Shown here: piece after piece, positions 45,901 through 58,137 of the stretch
Layout of the letters: each line of letters begins with the position of its first letter
Position numbering within the stretch: the stretch's first letter is position 1
From: Malania oleifera
Lineage: Eukaryota; Streptophyta; Magnoliopsida; Santalales; Ximeniaceae
DNA: 64,000 nt
Assembly: GCF_029873635.1 (NCBI RefSeq)
Contig: NC_080417.1
Span: 30,430,214 to 30,494,213, forward strand
Reading direction: 5' to 3'
Notes under the pieces: generated by a model
Database searches by the model: none
What the model was told of the DNA's origin: nothing
The model's input: only the letters and a program-made list of their open reading frames with translations
Made by a program: the position numbers and the translations under genes

Positions 45901-46172
45901 ATTGTGGTGCAGGCTACTTAGTTCAGCCAGTGGGGCAGCAGGTTGAGGAAGATGCTGATGCTGGTGGCAGTGATATGGATGCAGGAAATGAAGAAGAAGA
46001 TTCTGAAGAGGAAGAAGTTGAAGATGAGGATGTGCAAGTGCTGCCATCCTCTTCTACGCTGCCAAAGAGGAAGAGAGATGAAGATGAGGATGATGATGAT
46101 GGTGATGATGCTGAGGAAGATGATCTTGTTGAATACACAATGAGGAGGTCGTCATCGAAGAAGCAGAGGTGA
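42940..46172 (+). CDS. ANP32: acidic leucine-rich nuclear phosphoprotein 32-related protein (two coding exons)
   Basis: Exons 42940-44040 (367 codons) and 45894-46172 (92 codons plus TGA), joined in phase 0 by a GT-AG intron (GAG|GTAATG; GGCAG|GAAGAAG), give 459 residues. Start chosen at ATG 42940: MDEIWERAVETAL is the conserved N-terminal helix. Leucine-rich repeats span about residues 20-125 (LQHLSIANIGV, LQKLILSDNRI, LRDLDLSNNRI, LVSLDLYECPV), and the cap KDYRSRVFGLIRSLKYLDKM lies at about 128-150. Residues about 155-440 are very Asp/Glu-rich. Exon 2 has a basic KRKR cluster, a probable nuclear signal, and the end SSSKKQR. Animal family members are nuclear histone chaperones, acetylation inhibitors and phosphatase 2A inhibitors; the plant role is inferred. 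The frame is fully open, and this is the only intact host gene here. Confidence 0.93.
44571..44800. mobile_element. MITE-like element in intron
   Basis: Ends form inverted repeats: GGACTTGTTTAGTTGTGGGA on the left, TTCACAACCAAACATGTCCC on the right, about 16 of 19 pairing. About 230 bp, AT-rich, no coding capacity. Flanking duplications are not clear, so the superfamily is open (hAT-like ends are possible). Confidence 0.5.
44861..45055. mobile_element. second MITE-like element in intron, related to the first
   Basis: Left end AGGCTTGTCTAATTGTGGAA and right end TTTTCAACTTGTCATGCCCT resemble the ends of the element at 44571 and are weakly inverted. About 195 bp. Possibly an older copy of the same family. 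Confidence 0.35.
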
Positions 46173-47943
46173 AGTGCATGTCTATGGGGCGTAGCTTTCT
46201 CAGTAGAAGATAAACGACTGGTGGGTAGAATTTTAGAAACTCATAATGGCATAATCGTCTAGTTCTTCCCGGACAGTATTTAGGCAGAGGGAAATGTCTT
46301 GATATATATTTTTGAAATTTTTTTTTTCGAATATTAACTTTTGCTGGCAGATTGTTTAAAAAGCCGTTAGGGTATTTGTACTGCTTTCCCTTCCCTTGTA
46401 GCCGTTGCTTTTGTTGATTCAAATGGCAGTTATGAGCGGTTCATTCTCTCTCATTCTGGGCCTTATTATGGTCAGGAGGGGAGGGAGGGAAAAGAGAGGG
46501 GTGGGGGGGGTTGGGTTGGGTTGGTCCAGATTTGAACGTGGAGGGAAAAAAGGAAAAAAAAAAAAAAAAAAACCGGAACTGGAACAGACGCTTGTTTATT
46601 CTTCTATGTTTGTGGAATCAGTTTTATTGAAAATGTCGTTCTGTAAAACGCTTGTAGAGATACGTGTTTTCTGTTTTTATTTTATTTATTTTTTGGTTTT
46701 AATAATCCCTTATTTTCAATTGTCTGACGTGTTAAATGCCATGTTGGATTGTGGGATATTTTTACCATTACACGTGTTATTTTATGGTAGATTTGTTTTT
46801 ATTATTATAAATGTTATTGATGGCGGCAGGTGCAATGGAGGGAGGCCAGGTGTCTGTCTGCACAGCTGGGGTGGATGAGAAATAGCAAGAAGGGGGTGTG
46901 GGGGTTGGGGTGGGATGGTGCGGGGTTATGGCTGGCAATGGTGAGTCACATGGTTTTGCCTTTGCTTGGGTTGACCCCTGATGACGATCATGATGGACGG
47001 ATGATGATGACGCCCGGGGCTAGGCCTATGTACTAAAGGTTTGTTTTGGGGGAGTGTACATATTGCAAGACAGGGGAAATCTCGAGTGGTTGGTTTTATA
47101 AATTAAATTTACATGTGATGTTACCTAACGCGGCTGCGCCGCGGTCAGGCTCCAGCCTCTCTCTCTCTCTCTACTTATTTATTATTATGTAAGAAATAAT
47201 AGGTGTGAGTATTTGAACCGAGTTTGAGCCGCAGGCAGAGAAGCTAGCTAGCCTGGTTTTTGTGAGAAGGGGTAAGGGAGCGCGCGCTGACCATTGAGCT
47301 GGGTGGGTCATGCATAATCCGTACTATTTAATGCGATGTGGGTCGGGTCGTACATGTGGATGAGCGCGTTGGCAATGGATATTCGTAATAATTCCAATTG
47401 GGCCATATGGAGGGTCCCACACCTCTCATGATGCCCCTCCTAGAAAAGATATGCTAATCACATGAATTAAAATGTTATATTTTAAAAGTATGTCTTTGTT
47501 TCAGAAGGGTTTGGTGAAGGGAGTCAAATGACGACCGAAAAAGAACGAAGAACTGGACTTCCAAATAATAATAAAAAAAAAAGTATTTATGTTTCCTTTT
47601 ATAGTTTAGGTTTCGTGTGGCGTTTAGTATATAAATGAGAAGAAAAAAATTGTTGCAAGTTAATAAGAAAGGGCGACTTTATAGGTATAAATTATAAATG
47701 TTATAAAATAAATATCAAGTTGACTAGATGTATATTTACGTTTTATATTTTGTTTTAGAAAAAAAAAAAAGGAAAACAACAGTTAAGAATAAATCTTTAA
47801 ATACTCTCCATATCAAATTCTATTGAAAATAAATTTGCTAATTACATTTAAATATTTTTCAAAATAAATATTAATTAAGTGCAAAATTAAATTTTATTAT
47901 ATTAATTTTTATATATTTTATTTATTTATTTATTTTAATAATT
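46173..47943. other. 3' untranslated region and intergenic sequence downstream of the ANP32-type gene
   Basis: The untranslated region probably runs a few hundred bases past 46172. Then come a GC-rich/G-rich patch (46480-46525), a poly-A run (about 46553-46571), a GC-rich segment (46820-47035) with short open frames lacking any domain, a CT run near 47158-47172, and AT-rich spacer. No second gene recognised. Confidence 0.5.
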
Positions 47944-48524
47944 AAAGTGATTAATTTCATTCCTTGATCAATACACTTTAATATTTTCAAGAACAAAAAT
48001 ATACTCCAAGTTTTGGTTCGCTGCATTTTCTATTTATATAAAGGCCGGAAAATCTCCAAGGCTTCACAAAAGTGCAGAAAATACTACAAATAGAATCTTA
48101 AAAAATATCTCTATTATTATATTCATAAAATAACTAAAATAATGTGTTTATTATTTATACTCCTATTGTTATATTCATAAAATAGTTGAAGCAATATATT
48201 GATTCTTTATAATATTATGTTCATAAAATAATATAACAAAAATTTCATTTTAGAATATAGTATTATTATTTATATGTTTTAATATTTTTTAGATTGCAAT
48301 TGAGGTATAAAAGAATGTAGCAATGACAAGAAGAACACCTGCCTCTCACGAGGTCAGGTGTTCAAACCTTTCCGGATTCATTTCCACCCCCAAATTCTTG
48401 AAATTTACCTTCCTTTGGAGTTGTGGGGTTGACTTCAAGGGGCGCGGGATCAGTCGCGTGGATCGTAAAACAGACACGTGGAAACCCAGTATGTAATCTA
48501 AAAAAAAAAAAAAGAAGAATACTT

Positions 48525-48559
<35 letters not shown>

Positions 48560-49347
48560 GTGTTAGTTATGTTTCTCATAATGTAAGATTACATAAAAAC
48601 AATTATAATTGTAATAACGTATCATTTGTAATATTTCAAAATATAGTTTAAGAATGTATAAACATTCATTTTACATATAAAAACACACTATCGTATTTTA
48701 ATGCTAGTAGTATAATATCTAATGTTATAATATTTTGATACAATCATAATATATTATCTTATAATATAATTTATCATTATGTGTTAAGTTATTATAATAT
48801 TATCTTAATTTTCAAAAAAATATTTTTTCTTTAAAAATGATAGTATCAGAGACCCTTTGACCACTTGATTAATTTACTGGAATAATGAGCTCTCTCTTCT
48901 ATCATTTACAATTTAGATATGATTATTGTATGTGATAGCAATATATTATTTTGTAATATATTATTAATTTTTACATTTTATAAATGCAATAAAATAGAAT
49001 TTTTGTAAGAATAAAATATGACATAATATAATATGATAATAATAATATATTTTAAAATAAATTATATTTAATGAATATAATATTATGAATAATAAATATA
49101 TTGCTCAAATTATTTTTTGAATATAATATAGGAGTATAAACAATAAATATATTATTTATATTATTTTCAGCACTTTTGTGAAGCCTTTGATGGAGATTTT
49201 CCAACCTTTATATGAATAGAAAATGCACACTTGCGATACATTTTTCTTTATGAGAATATCAAAGTGCAATGATCACAAGATGAATTAAGAATGCCACGAG
49301 AATATTTGATTTTTCTTAAATGCAATGAATGAAATTAATCACACTTT
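47944..49347. mobile_element. foldback element with long inverted arms
   Basis: Left arm (about 47944-48240) and right arm (about 49050-49347) are inverted copies over roughly 300 bp. The left reads GGAAAATCTCC then AAGGCTTCACAAAAGTGCAG; the right reads CACTTTTGTGAAGCCTT then GGAGATTTTCC. Outermost matches include ATTAATTTCATTC against GAATGAAATTAAT. The right arm has about 45 bp extra. No transposase. Could be a Mutator-like MITE or a simple inverted duplication; target duplications were not resolved. Confidence 0.7.
48317..48513 (+). mobile_element. tRNA-derived SINE-like element
   Basis: About 185 bp starting GTAGCAATGACAAG (box A-like), with a box B-like TGTTCAAACCT about 40 bp downstream, then a GC-rich body and a run of 14 A. 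AAGAAT occurs just before the start and just after the A run, as a short target duplication would. It sits between the arms of the foldback element. The body (CGCGTGGATCG, ACACGTGGAAACCC) resembles none of the LTRs here. Confidence 0.55.
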
Positions 49348-49575
49348 TATCTCTTTTTTAAGTAGTGAAATAATATCTAGAAATTTTATTCTTATACCTT
49401 CTTAAAAATATTGAATGATGTTAAAATTTTTAATTTGTTAGTTTCTCTCACATTGAAAAGTGGGGTTTCCTTCTTGGATAACATGCGAATATGGTAGATC
49501 AGAATTAGCAACCTTATCTTAATTGGACTCCATGGCTATAGTTGAGGTATGTCTGTAAGGATGTTTGGTAACTAT

Positions 49576-49767
49576 ACACACACACACACATAGATATATA
49601 TATATACGCACATATATAAATTCATACATACTAAAATATATATTACACACTCATATATATATATATATATAGGAGCATACAAATAAATACGTAACATAAT
49701 AAATACATACATATGTACATAAATACATATATACATATCGCCATGCACACATAAATACATGCATATA
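49576..49767. repeat. microsatellite cluster (CA, TA, ACATA)
   Basis: (AC)n at 49576-49590, TA runs, and a diverged ACATA/AAATAC array up to the 3' end of the LINE. It may have grown from the LINE tail. Confidence 0.8.
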
Positions 49768-51580
49768 AATACAACAACAACAACAATAACAAACCTTAAG
49801 TCCCACTAAGTGGAGTTGGCTACATGAATCCTTTTCCTCCAATCCACCTAATTTAGAGCATTTTCCTATATTAGATTAAGAGTTATTAAATCCTTTATCC
49901 CTACCTCATTCCTAGTTATTTTATGCCTACCTCTACCCCCTTTTAATGCTAGAAACCATAACTAAATCACTCATTCTCATAGGTGCTTTACTGGGCATGC
50001 GTTTCAAGTGCCCAAACCATCTAAGTCGTCCTTCCCTTATCTTGTTTTTAACTAGTGCTATACCTAAATTATTGCGTATATGTTCATTTCTTACTTTATT
50101 TTTTAATGTTAAACCACTTATCTACCTTTATATACACATCTTAGCAACTTTCATGTTTTTTTTTTCGGTACATGTTGTTTCTTAGTTGCCTAGCATTCAC
50201 AATCATAAAGCATAGCAGGCCTTGTAGACATTTTATAAATTTTTTTTTTTAGTTTTAAGGGTATTCTATGATCACAAAATACATCAAACGTACTTCTTCT
50301 TTTTATTTAACCCATCTTAATTCTATGTACTACATCTTCATCAATTTCCATTTCACCTTGCATAATAGATCCAACATATCTAAATCTATCAGTGCTATTT
50401 ATCTATTGATTATCCATTTTAATCTTTTCTCTATTGCTATTCCTTACATTACTAAAATTACATTTAATATATTTTGTCTTATTCATACTTATCCTAAACC
50501 CTTTTAGATTCTAATGTGACTCTTCCAAACTCTAACTTAGACTCCACTCCGGTCCTACTATCATTAATCAACATGATATCATCTGCAAACAACATACACC
50601 AAGGGATCTTATTTTAGATACTTCTAATAATTTTATCAATTACTAAAGTAAAAAGATAAGGGCTCAAAGTAGAACCTTGACGTACACCTATTGTGATTGG
50701 AAAATCTTTAGAATCTCCTTCTGCACTTTTAACGCTAGTCACTACTTTATCATACATATCTTTAATGACCTCCATATATCTATTGCAAACTCCCATTTTT
50801 CTAATACCCACCAAAGCATTTCCCTAGGTACTATATCATAAGCTTTCTTTGGATCAATAAAAACCATATGCAACTCTTTCTTTTCCCTAAAATTTTCCAT
50901 TAATCTTCGCAAAAGATAAATAATTTCGATTGTTGATCTCTTGGGTATAAAATCAAATTGATTTTTTGAAATCTTTGTCTCTAATCTTATTTTATGTTCA
51001 ATTACCCTTTTCCATAATTTCATCGTATGACTCATAATCTTAATTCCACGATAGTTATTACAGTTTTGGATATCACCTTTATTTTTATACAAAAGTATTA
51101 ACATACTTTTCCTCAATTATTCAGACATTTTCTTGGTTTATAAATATTATTGAATAGATAAGTTAACCAAATAATTCCTTTATCCCATAAACATTTCTAG
51201 ACTTCAATTGGTATTTTATATGGTCCTATAGATTTCTCACTTTTCATATTTTATAATGTTATCTTAACTTCAAGAATTCTAATTTTGTGAATAAATCTCC
51301 TATTTTTAATCTTCTTTTTAGTTGTCACTTCCAAGTTCAATTTTTCATTTTGGTTTCGTTAAACAACTTATCAAACTATTTCCGCCACCTCTCTTTTATG
51401 TCTTCTTCTCTAATCAAGACATTATCATTCTCATCCTTTATACATTTTACATCACTTAAATCTTTGCATTTTCTTTTTCTAGTTCTAGCAAGTCTATAAA
51501 TGTCTTTTTTTTTTTTCCTTCTTTTATATCTATTTAGTATATAAATCATAAGCTCCATGTTTAGCTTTATTGATAGTTAA
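49768..51580 (-). pseudogene. LINE fragment, RTE-type, reverse transcriptase part
   Basis: On minus: KRKCKDLSDVKCIKDENDN (51376-51558), then RT with LYKNKGDIQNCNNYRGIKIM (about 51090), HMVFIDPKKAYDIVPR (palm motif A, about 50880-50835), GVRQGSTLSPYLFTLVID (about 50680-50630), and FADDI (active site, about 50575-50590) in a shifted frame. The 3' end is a TTG-type short repeat (complement AACAACAACAACAATAAC near 49772). Endonuclease is missing, so the copy is 5' truncated at the LTR at 51581. Several frame breaks. Confidence 0.87.
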
Positions 51581-52230
51581 TGTAATTGGTGTGATCCAAA
51601 GAGGGGAGGGAGGGGGGTGAATTGGAGATTTTAAAATTTATTCTTAGGTTAAATCAGACAATAACAGTATTTCGCAACCTAGGGTCTTTCTAAGTGGTCT
51701 CAATTCCCAAAATTAATCAAGTGTGCAAATATTTAAGACAAATTGGGCATTCTCTACAAATTAAATATTTTCATACATCAAACACATCATATCCCATTTA
51801 AAATTTAAAGCGTATATGTAAAATAAACAAGCTATGTGTGCTTACATACACGTATGCTGCATATCTCATTTAAATTAAATGTGTGTGCATGCAAGATAGT
51901 TATAATAATAAATAAGCAAGCATACACATGTGGAAATTAAAGTGCAAAAATTTAAATGAGATAAAGAGAGACACACATGACATTTGTTATCGAGGTTCAA
52001 CCAAACCAGCCTACATCCCCGCCTTGTGCATACCTCTTAAGGATTCCACTAAATGCTCACTTTAACTAGGCAGAGCGATGCCACTTACAATCCTCTCCTT
52101 ACGAGGTGAGGAATACCCTAACTCAATTACCAAGCTGAACCCAACTGGTCTCCCTTATGGGGCGGAAACACCCCATCTCAATTCACAGGTTGAGCCACAA
52201 CCAACACTCCTTGCGAGGTAGAGATACTTT
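51581..52230 (-). repeat. copia LTR fragment (minus), first
   Basis: Begins TGTAATTGGTGTGATCC. On minus the LTR end has AATTCACCCCCC, and its U5 block is the complement of CCTACATCCCCGCCTT near 52012. Cut at about 52230 by the next LTR. Confidence 0.65.
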
Positions 52231-53530
52231 TGAATTTGATGTATTCCCAAGAGGGGGATGAATTGGGTATTTAAAATTTATTCTTAGGTTCAACTAATCT
52301 AGAAATAGTAATACTTAACCTAGGGTCTATCTATATACACATAAACCCAAATGCGCAAATAAATGTAAGATATGGAAATTAAATCATACGCAATATTCAC
52401 ACTATAACATACACGTGCAGGAATATAAATTGCAGAAATATATATAGTGCACACACGATATGTTATAGGGGTTCGACCAACTGTGCCTACATCCCCGCCT
52501 CTAACTCGCAAGCCTGAGGATTCCACTAATGCTCACTTAACAGGTGAAGTGACAACGATTATGACCAGGTCAATTAACGGGGTTGACCTAAACCTATAAT
52601 CGCACCTTACCAGGATGGTGCACCTAACTTTCCTAACTGGGTCTAAGTCAATATGGGACTATTCAATAGGGCTAGTCTCCCTCTTCAGGTCCACGCCTAT
52701 AATACAATGAATATAAAACTTTACGTACAAACAATGCTTCTTACACAAGCAGATATGTACCACTATGCACAAGCATTAATCAATGCATCTCAAACAGATA
52801 GGAACTATAAGCTTTGTGCTATACGTGTGCTAAACACTTAATCTTGTGTCAATATTCAATCAAGCACAAGAGTGTATAATCTAAGCAGTCTTTGAAACAA
52901 ATAATCAATGTAAATCAATCACTTCAAGTTTCAAAGTGTTTTAACAAGATTATTCAAAATATCTCAAATATGATTTTCTCACAAATAATAACTCAAGAGA
53001 TATTTAAGAATATGTAAGCTTGTAAAAAATATTTTTGCAAATTAAAAACACACAAACTTGATGAGTCTTGCAATGATGATGCAAAGACTCACTAGCTATG
53101 AAGATTTTTCCCACACAAAGATTTATTAAATAAAATCGGGAGAAAAATCTTTGCTTAACCCTCAAAAGAAAATCACATGCACAAAAGCAAGTGAGGGTTC
53201 TAGTAATATAGAATAATCAATAAAACACTCACAATGCTAGATTTATCAAAGGACGTAGTACAGTATGAGTGTACGAAGTTTGTATAGCAAAATAAGGCTT
53301 AGGATTTTTGAGAGGATTTTGCTTAATCTATTTTTCTAATCTTGTCCTAATCCTTACAAATGAGCCCCTATATATAGAAGATGGCTAAATTATGACCGTT
53401 GAGGACATAGGGGTCATTATTAAATTCATTTTAAACTTGTTGAGTAAAAATAACCCATTTAGCCCCTCTTAACTGCGGTGAAAAATAAAAAAAACCGAGA
53501 GTTTCGAGTGCCCGATCCATTGTTCGGTCG
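52231..53530 (-). repeat. copia LTR fragment (minus), second
   Basis: Begins TGAATTTGATGTATTCCC on plus and shows GAGGGGGATGAATTGG, the U5 block complement near 52489 and a TATA complement CCTATATATAG near 53370. A palindrome array of the GGTCGCCCGAACAG type lies at about 53490-53540. It ends abruptly at a gypsy gag, so its 5' end is missing. Confidence 0.68.
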
Positions 53531-54478
53531 CCCGAACAGACACAATCACATGCCCTAGCTCCCCACACTGGTAGCAAATACCTCGCCCGACACGACACTC
53601 CCCCGGATGTCTCTTCCCACAAGCCGGGCAAGCTGGAAGTGGCTGCATACCTTGAAAACCATGATTCCCTATCTCCTGCCTTCGGTCTCTGTAGTAGCCA
53701 CCTCTTTTCCACGAACCACGACCAAAATCCTGTTGGGAATCAGAAGGTGTGGATCTCTTCTTCTATTTCTGCTCCTCAGCTTCCAACCGCTCCCCAATTT
53801 CTGCTATAGTGGCCCTATCAACCAGTTCGACAAAATCCTTCAACTTCATTATCGACACCTGCTTATATACTTCTCTCCTCAGACCTCTTTCAAACTGCCG
53901 TAGCTTTTTCACCTCATCTGGAATAATGTACGGGGCAAAGTGAGATAGTTCAATGAACCTCGCCGCGTACTACTGTACTGTTTGCTGACCCTGCTTCAAA
54001 TTCAGGAACTCCTCAATCTTAGCTTCTCTGGACGAGGTTGGAAAATACCTATCGAAGAATATTTCCTTAAATCGCTTATATGTCATCTCCATAGGTACTG
54101 TCCTCTGCTGCTCTAGGAGTTTCACTGCCGTCCACCATCTCTCGGCCTCTCCACTCAGTTTGTATGTAGCGAACAACGCCCTCTACTCCTTAGTAAACTG
54201 CAGTACTGCTAATACCTTTTCAATCTCCTGCACCCAGTTTTCAGCGATAGGAAGATTAATTCCCACTGAGAAAGCCAGAGGATTCATCTTAATGAATTTC
54301 TCAATCGAGCTACTGTGGCCTACAGACAAACCACGCAGCTCCCTGGAATTACTAACAATTTTAGCCATAACTTGCTGTGCGACGCTGCGTAAACTACATC
54401 TGAATCACCACCCGCAGCGCCTGAGGGCCCAGCTCCCTCGTTTCCACTAGCATGGGCACTACTGCCTCCAAGGTCCAT
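53531..54478 (-). pseudogene. Ty3/gypsy gag (minus), decayed and 3' truncated
   Basis: Starts at ATG 54478 (MDLGGSSAHASGNEG). After a frame change near 54375 come [32 protein letters not shown] (about 54130-54170) and the gag core [18 protein letters not shown]. Two knuckle-like Cys clusters follow, CPACGKRHPGEC (about 53600-53635) and a partial CYQCGELGH near 53550. TAG stops at about 54184, 53970 and 53795 stand where Gln is expected. The text stops at 53531, where copia LTR sequence begins. Confidence 0.88.
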
Positions 54479-54780
54479 CTTGAAAAGACAATAAACTTAA
54501 TTTAGAACCCTATCACCATAGTATATCATCCAACTAGTACAATATCTCCTTAATCAATTCATCACCCCTGATCTCAATTCAAGGTTCAATCTTGCAACCT
54601 AGATACCCAACCCGATAATAGTTTAATCTGACTTTCTTGAAATCGTTACCTCAGGAAAATCACACAAACCATCACGGAAGTCTTGCATCTAGAATACAAA
54701 AATAGACCTCAAATTCTTTTATCCTATACTTTGGTATTATTACTGCTGCATTTTAGAGTCTACAGAACCTAGCATCCTAG

Positions 54781-54792
54781 GCTCTGATACCA
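54781..54792 (-). other. primer binding site, tRNA-Met type (minus)
   Basis: GCTCTGATACCA on plus, three bases from the LTR at 54796. Confidence 0.87.
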
Positions 54793-56615
54793 AACTGTAA
54801 CAACCTGCTTAACTTACCATATAATTAAACACATATAACAAAGTCAACCTGAACCCTTGGGTAACGGGGACACACACCTATCATACACAGTGGGAACTTA
54901 AGCAGCAGTAAAATAAATTACATTCACCAAACCATAAAGTGCATACTGCCAGAGTTAACTATAATCCACAATAATACCTTATTTATATACAATTCCCAAA
55001 ACATAAAAAATACAAGTAGGATCTCATAACATAAATCCCCTGATCCTATTCCAAAACTTACCCTCCTAGCGGGGTATGAACAACTACTTCAATGGCGACC
55101 TCAGTCTGCTAGTCTATCTGGGTTCTTGAAAAATATTTAAGTTGGGGTGAGACACCTCTCAGTAAGGAAAAATAAATTAAATACAGTTGTGTGGTAACAT
55201 GAATATTTAATGGTATAATAGATATACAGTACATTTTGCAGACTAGAAAACATTAACCATATCATAACTGCATAAACATATACTTTCATATTTCTTATAA
55301 ATCGTACTGTTCATGAATTGTCTGATATAACTAATAATGCTGAAGTTTACCCAGGATGTATAGCTAACTGATGTCATGTATTACCCCCCATGATGGGTTG
55401 TGCAGCCCGAAGGCGGGACTCGACAATGGCTGGCCAACCACTGTCGAGTCAAAAACGTTAGTAAGTACGATGGGCCGGCCACACCCTGGTCTAGACTGCC
55501 AGGTGGATGTCTACAACTCTACACTAAAAGTCACATTGACTATCCATCTCCCACCCCCTCTACTTGCAGGGGCGATTAGCACAAGTCTGAAACATAATCA
55601 TCCGATCTGTATAACTACAGTACCGTGCTTCCGAAACTGAACTTAACTATCATCCGGGTTTTGATAATATATAATACATGATAATATACAGTTTAATGTA
55701 AGTAGATTGATAGAATTTTATGTAATATCAAAAATAAATATGGCCTCGCACCGATTACTTTCACATATGCGGCCTTGTGCTGAACATTTCATAAATATGA
55801 CCTTGCGCCGAAATCATACATAATACACGGCCTTGCTCCGGCTAGCAATCACAGCCTTGCGTTGAAAATTTCATATATAATGATCTGAATAAATATGTTA
55901 TTTATCATGTATTATAAAATCATAATGTACTGCATTATTCCATAATTTTTGACAACATACTTTATCTGTAAAATTACCTTAATATAATATTTTTCACATA
56001 AAATAATATTCATACCACACAATGCCAAATAAGACCATACATTCAATACTGAAATCATATTTTCTAGCATTTTATACTAATACATACATTTTAATATAAC
56101 AACAGTATTTTCCCAAATTAGCATTTTCTCAATAATACCCAAATGTAATACATGCTTTCTGAACATAAATATACTAGTAGTCTAATGATATTTTCATGGA
56201 AAAGTAACTGCTTTAGTTTATTTCCTTACTCGATTCCTGAAAAGAAATCTCCTAAAATATACTTGTCCTGCACTCACAGGGTTCCCCGTTTAATACCCTG
56301 AAACCAACATCTCCCAAAACTAAACTGCGGTATTTCTTTGAGTACAACATTTTCTATAACTATGGAAAGACCAAATTTCAAATAAAAATCCTTACCTTGA
56401 ATTTGGGATGAATTTCAAAATAATCCTACCGTCGATTTACTCTAGTGGATTTGCAGAGAACTTTCCCAGGAATGTCATGGTGGCTTCAAATCGTCGAATC
56501 AGCGAGAATTTGGCTCGAAATCTTAGAGAGAAGGAAGGAGGGACGAATGGAGGAGAGAGAGGGAAGTTGGTACATCGAAATTCAGCTAAAAAAAAAAAAA
56601 AAAATGAAGTTTAGG

Positions 56616-56652
56616 CTATTTATACACTAACCTTCATTGACGAGTCACGTCA
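56616..56652 (-). promoter_or_regulatory. LTR core promoter: TGACGTG, 21 bp, TATAAATAG (minus)
   Basis: CACGTCA at 56646-56652 and CTATTTATA at 56616-56624 on plus; on minus TGACGTG stands exactly 21 bp before TATAAATAG. Confidence 0.8.
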
Positions 56653-56825
56653 CTTTGTCAACGAGGTCAATAAGGCAATTCGTTGACGAACTCTTACCCC
56701 TCGTTGACGAAATTCAAAGTCGCGAAAACCCCTCTTAGTATCTTCTTGTCGACGAGACATATCCCCATCGATGAGCCCCTCATGAGCTCTCGTTGACGTG
56801 TCTCATGCGTTCATCGACGAGGCTT
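56636..56825 (-). repeat. palindrome array CGTCGACG in gypsy LTR (minus)
   Basis: About nine variants (TTCATTGACGAG, TTCGTTGACGAA, CTTGTCGACGAG, CCCATCGATGAG, TTCATCGACGAG and others). Most units have lost one CG. Confidence 0.82.
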
Positions 56826-56901
56826 TGTTTAATTACCTTCTTTAATTCTTCTCTCCTTCTTGTTTCATTATTTAAATACCATAATTCTCTGAGTCACTAC
56901 A

Positions 56902-57523
56902 ATGGTCCATAAGGGTTCTTAAACCATATAATGCGATTTCCAAAACAGTATATATAACATGATATCATAAACACATCTCTATTAGAACTACCATACTATA
57001 TATCTATATAAAATCATTGTAACTCTGTATAAAAATACTATATTGTAGTTCCATAAGGAATATGGTATCTCTGTATAAAATATCTGTGCTGTAATTCCAC
57101 TTAGGGAACGTTGTAGTTCCATAAAGAATGTTGTAGTTCCACTGAAGGAACGTTGTATCTCTGTATAAATATCTGTACTTGTAGTTCCTTAAGGGACGCT
57201 ATAGTTCTATATAGTCTAGTAAATGAGACCAGTTGGGTTCAGCTCGTAAATTGAACTGGAGAGTCTCAGCCCCATAAGTGACACTGGTTGGATTTAGCCC
57301 GTTAATTGAACTGAGGTGTCTCCACCCCGTAAAGGAGACCAGTTGGACTCAGCCAGGTAATTGACTTGGGGTTTACCTTGACCTGTAAAGAGAGGTTGTA
57401 ACAGCTTCTACTCCATCCGTTTAAGTGAGTAGGGATAGTGTAATCCTTTGGGGGGGGGTATGCCCAAGGCGGGGACGTAGACTGGTTTAGCCGAACCTCG
57501 ATAACAAATCTTTGTGTCACTCT
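56902..57523 (+). repeat. copia LTR fragment (plus), left piece
   Basis: Contains GTAGTTCC-type short repeats (57045-57190), a 57-60 bp tandem repeat (57222-57395) and the U5 block AAGGCGGGGACGTAGAC near 57467 followed by GCCGAACCTCG. Interrupted at 57524 by a solo LTR and resumed at 61143. Confidence 0.68.
57222..57395 (+). repeat. 57-60 bp tandem repeat
   Basis: About three units with GAGACCAGTTGGGTTCAGC and GTAAATTGAACTG, in the leader of the copia LTR. Confidence 0.78.
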
Positions 57524-57814
57524 TGTAGACACCCTATTTTTGCCCTAACCAAATAGAACAAGGGGTTCCATTTTATTATTTTATTATTATTAGTATTTTT
57601 ATTATCGTTATTTTATTATTACTTTCTTTTAATTATTATTATTATTTATTATTATTATTATTAATTTATTATAATTATTCTGGATTATTATTACTATTAT
57701 TTTTATTTATTACCTTATTATTATTATAATAATAATTATTATTATTAGCATTAGTATCTTATTTTGGTTATTATTATTTTTATTATCTTCATTTTTATCA
57801 GTAATGTTATCATC

Positions 57815-57845
<31 letters not shown>

Positions 57846-58137
57846 ACTTTATTTTTTATTAGTATAATAATTATTATTATTTTTAGTATCTTTATTATTT
57901 TTATTTTTACTATAATTATTATTATTTACTATTAGAAGTAGTATTATTATCATTTATTATTATTATTACCTTATTGATGTTATTATTATTATTATCCTTA
58001 TATTATTACTATAATAATAATAATTATTATTATTATTTCTATTTTCATTATTACCATAAGAATAAAAGTAAACAAAAAAATAAATAAATAAAATAAAAAA
58101 GGAAAGGTTTTTAGGGTTCTCAAATTTTTTTTTTTTT

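Larger units (their letters stand above)
54796..56901 (-). repeat. Ty3/gypsy 5' LTR (CGTCGACG-array family), minus
   Basis: On plus it starts TGTAACAACCTG and ends AGTCACTACA. Followed inward by the primer site and gag, so it is a 5' LTR. It carries the palindrome array (56636-56825), promoter, GGCCTTGCGCCG-type repeats (55740-55870) and the complement of the GCACGGTACTGTAGTTAT block near 55611. It is the only member of this family with an attached gag in the window. Confidence 0.9.

Noticed and set aside
45923..46422. Antisense and shifted open frames over exon 2
   Set aside because: Ser-rich and His-rich text produced by the acidic codons of the real exon on the other strand or frame.
46405..47036. 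Two open frames downstream of the ANP32-type gene as a second gene
   Set aside because: Low-complexity Gly/Lys-rich and GC-rich text with no conserved motif, splice structure or promoter.
57560..58050. TTA/TAT-rich tract as a replication origin or matrix attachment site
   Set aside because: It lies wholly within a retrotransposon LTR; base composition alone is not evidence of such a role.
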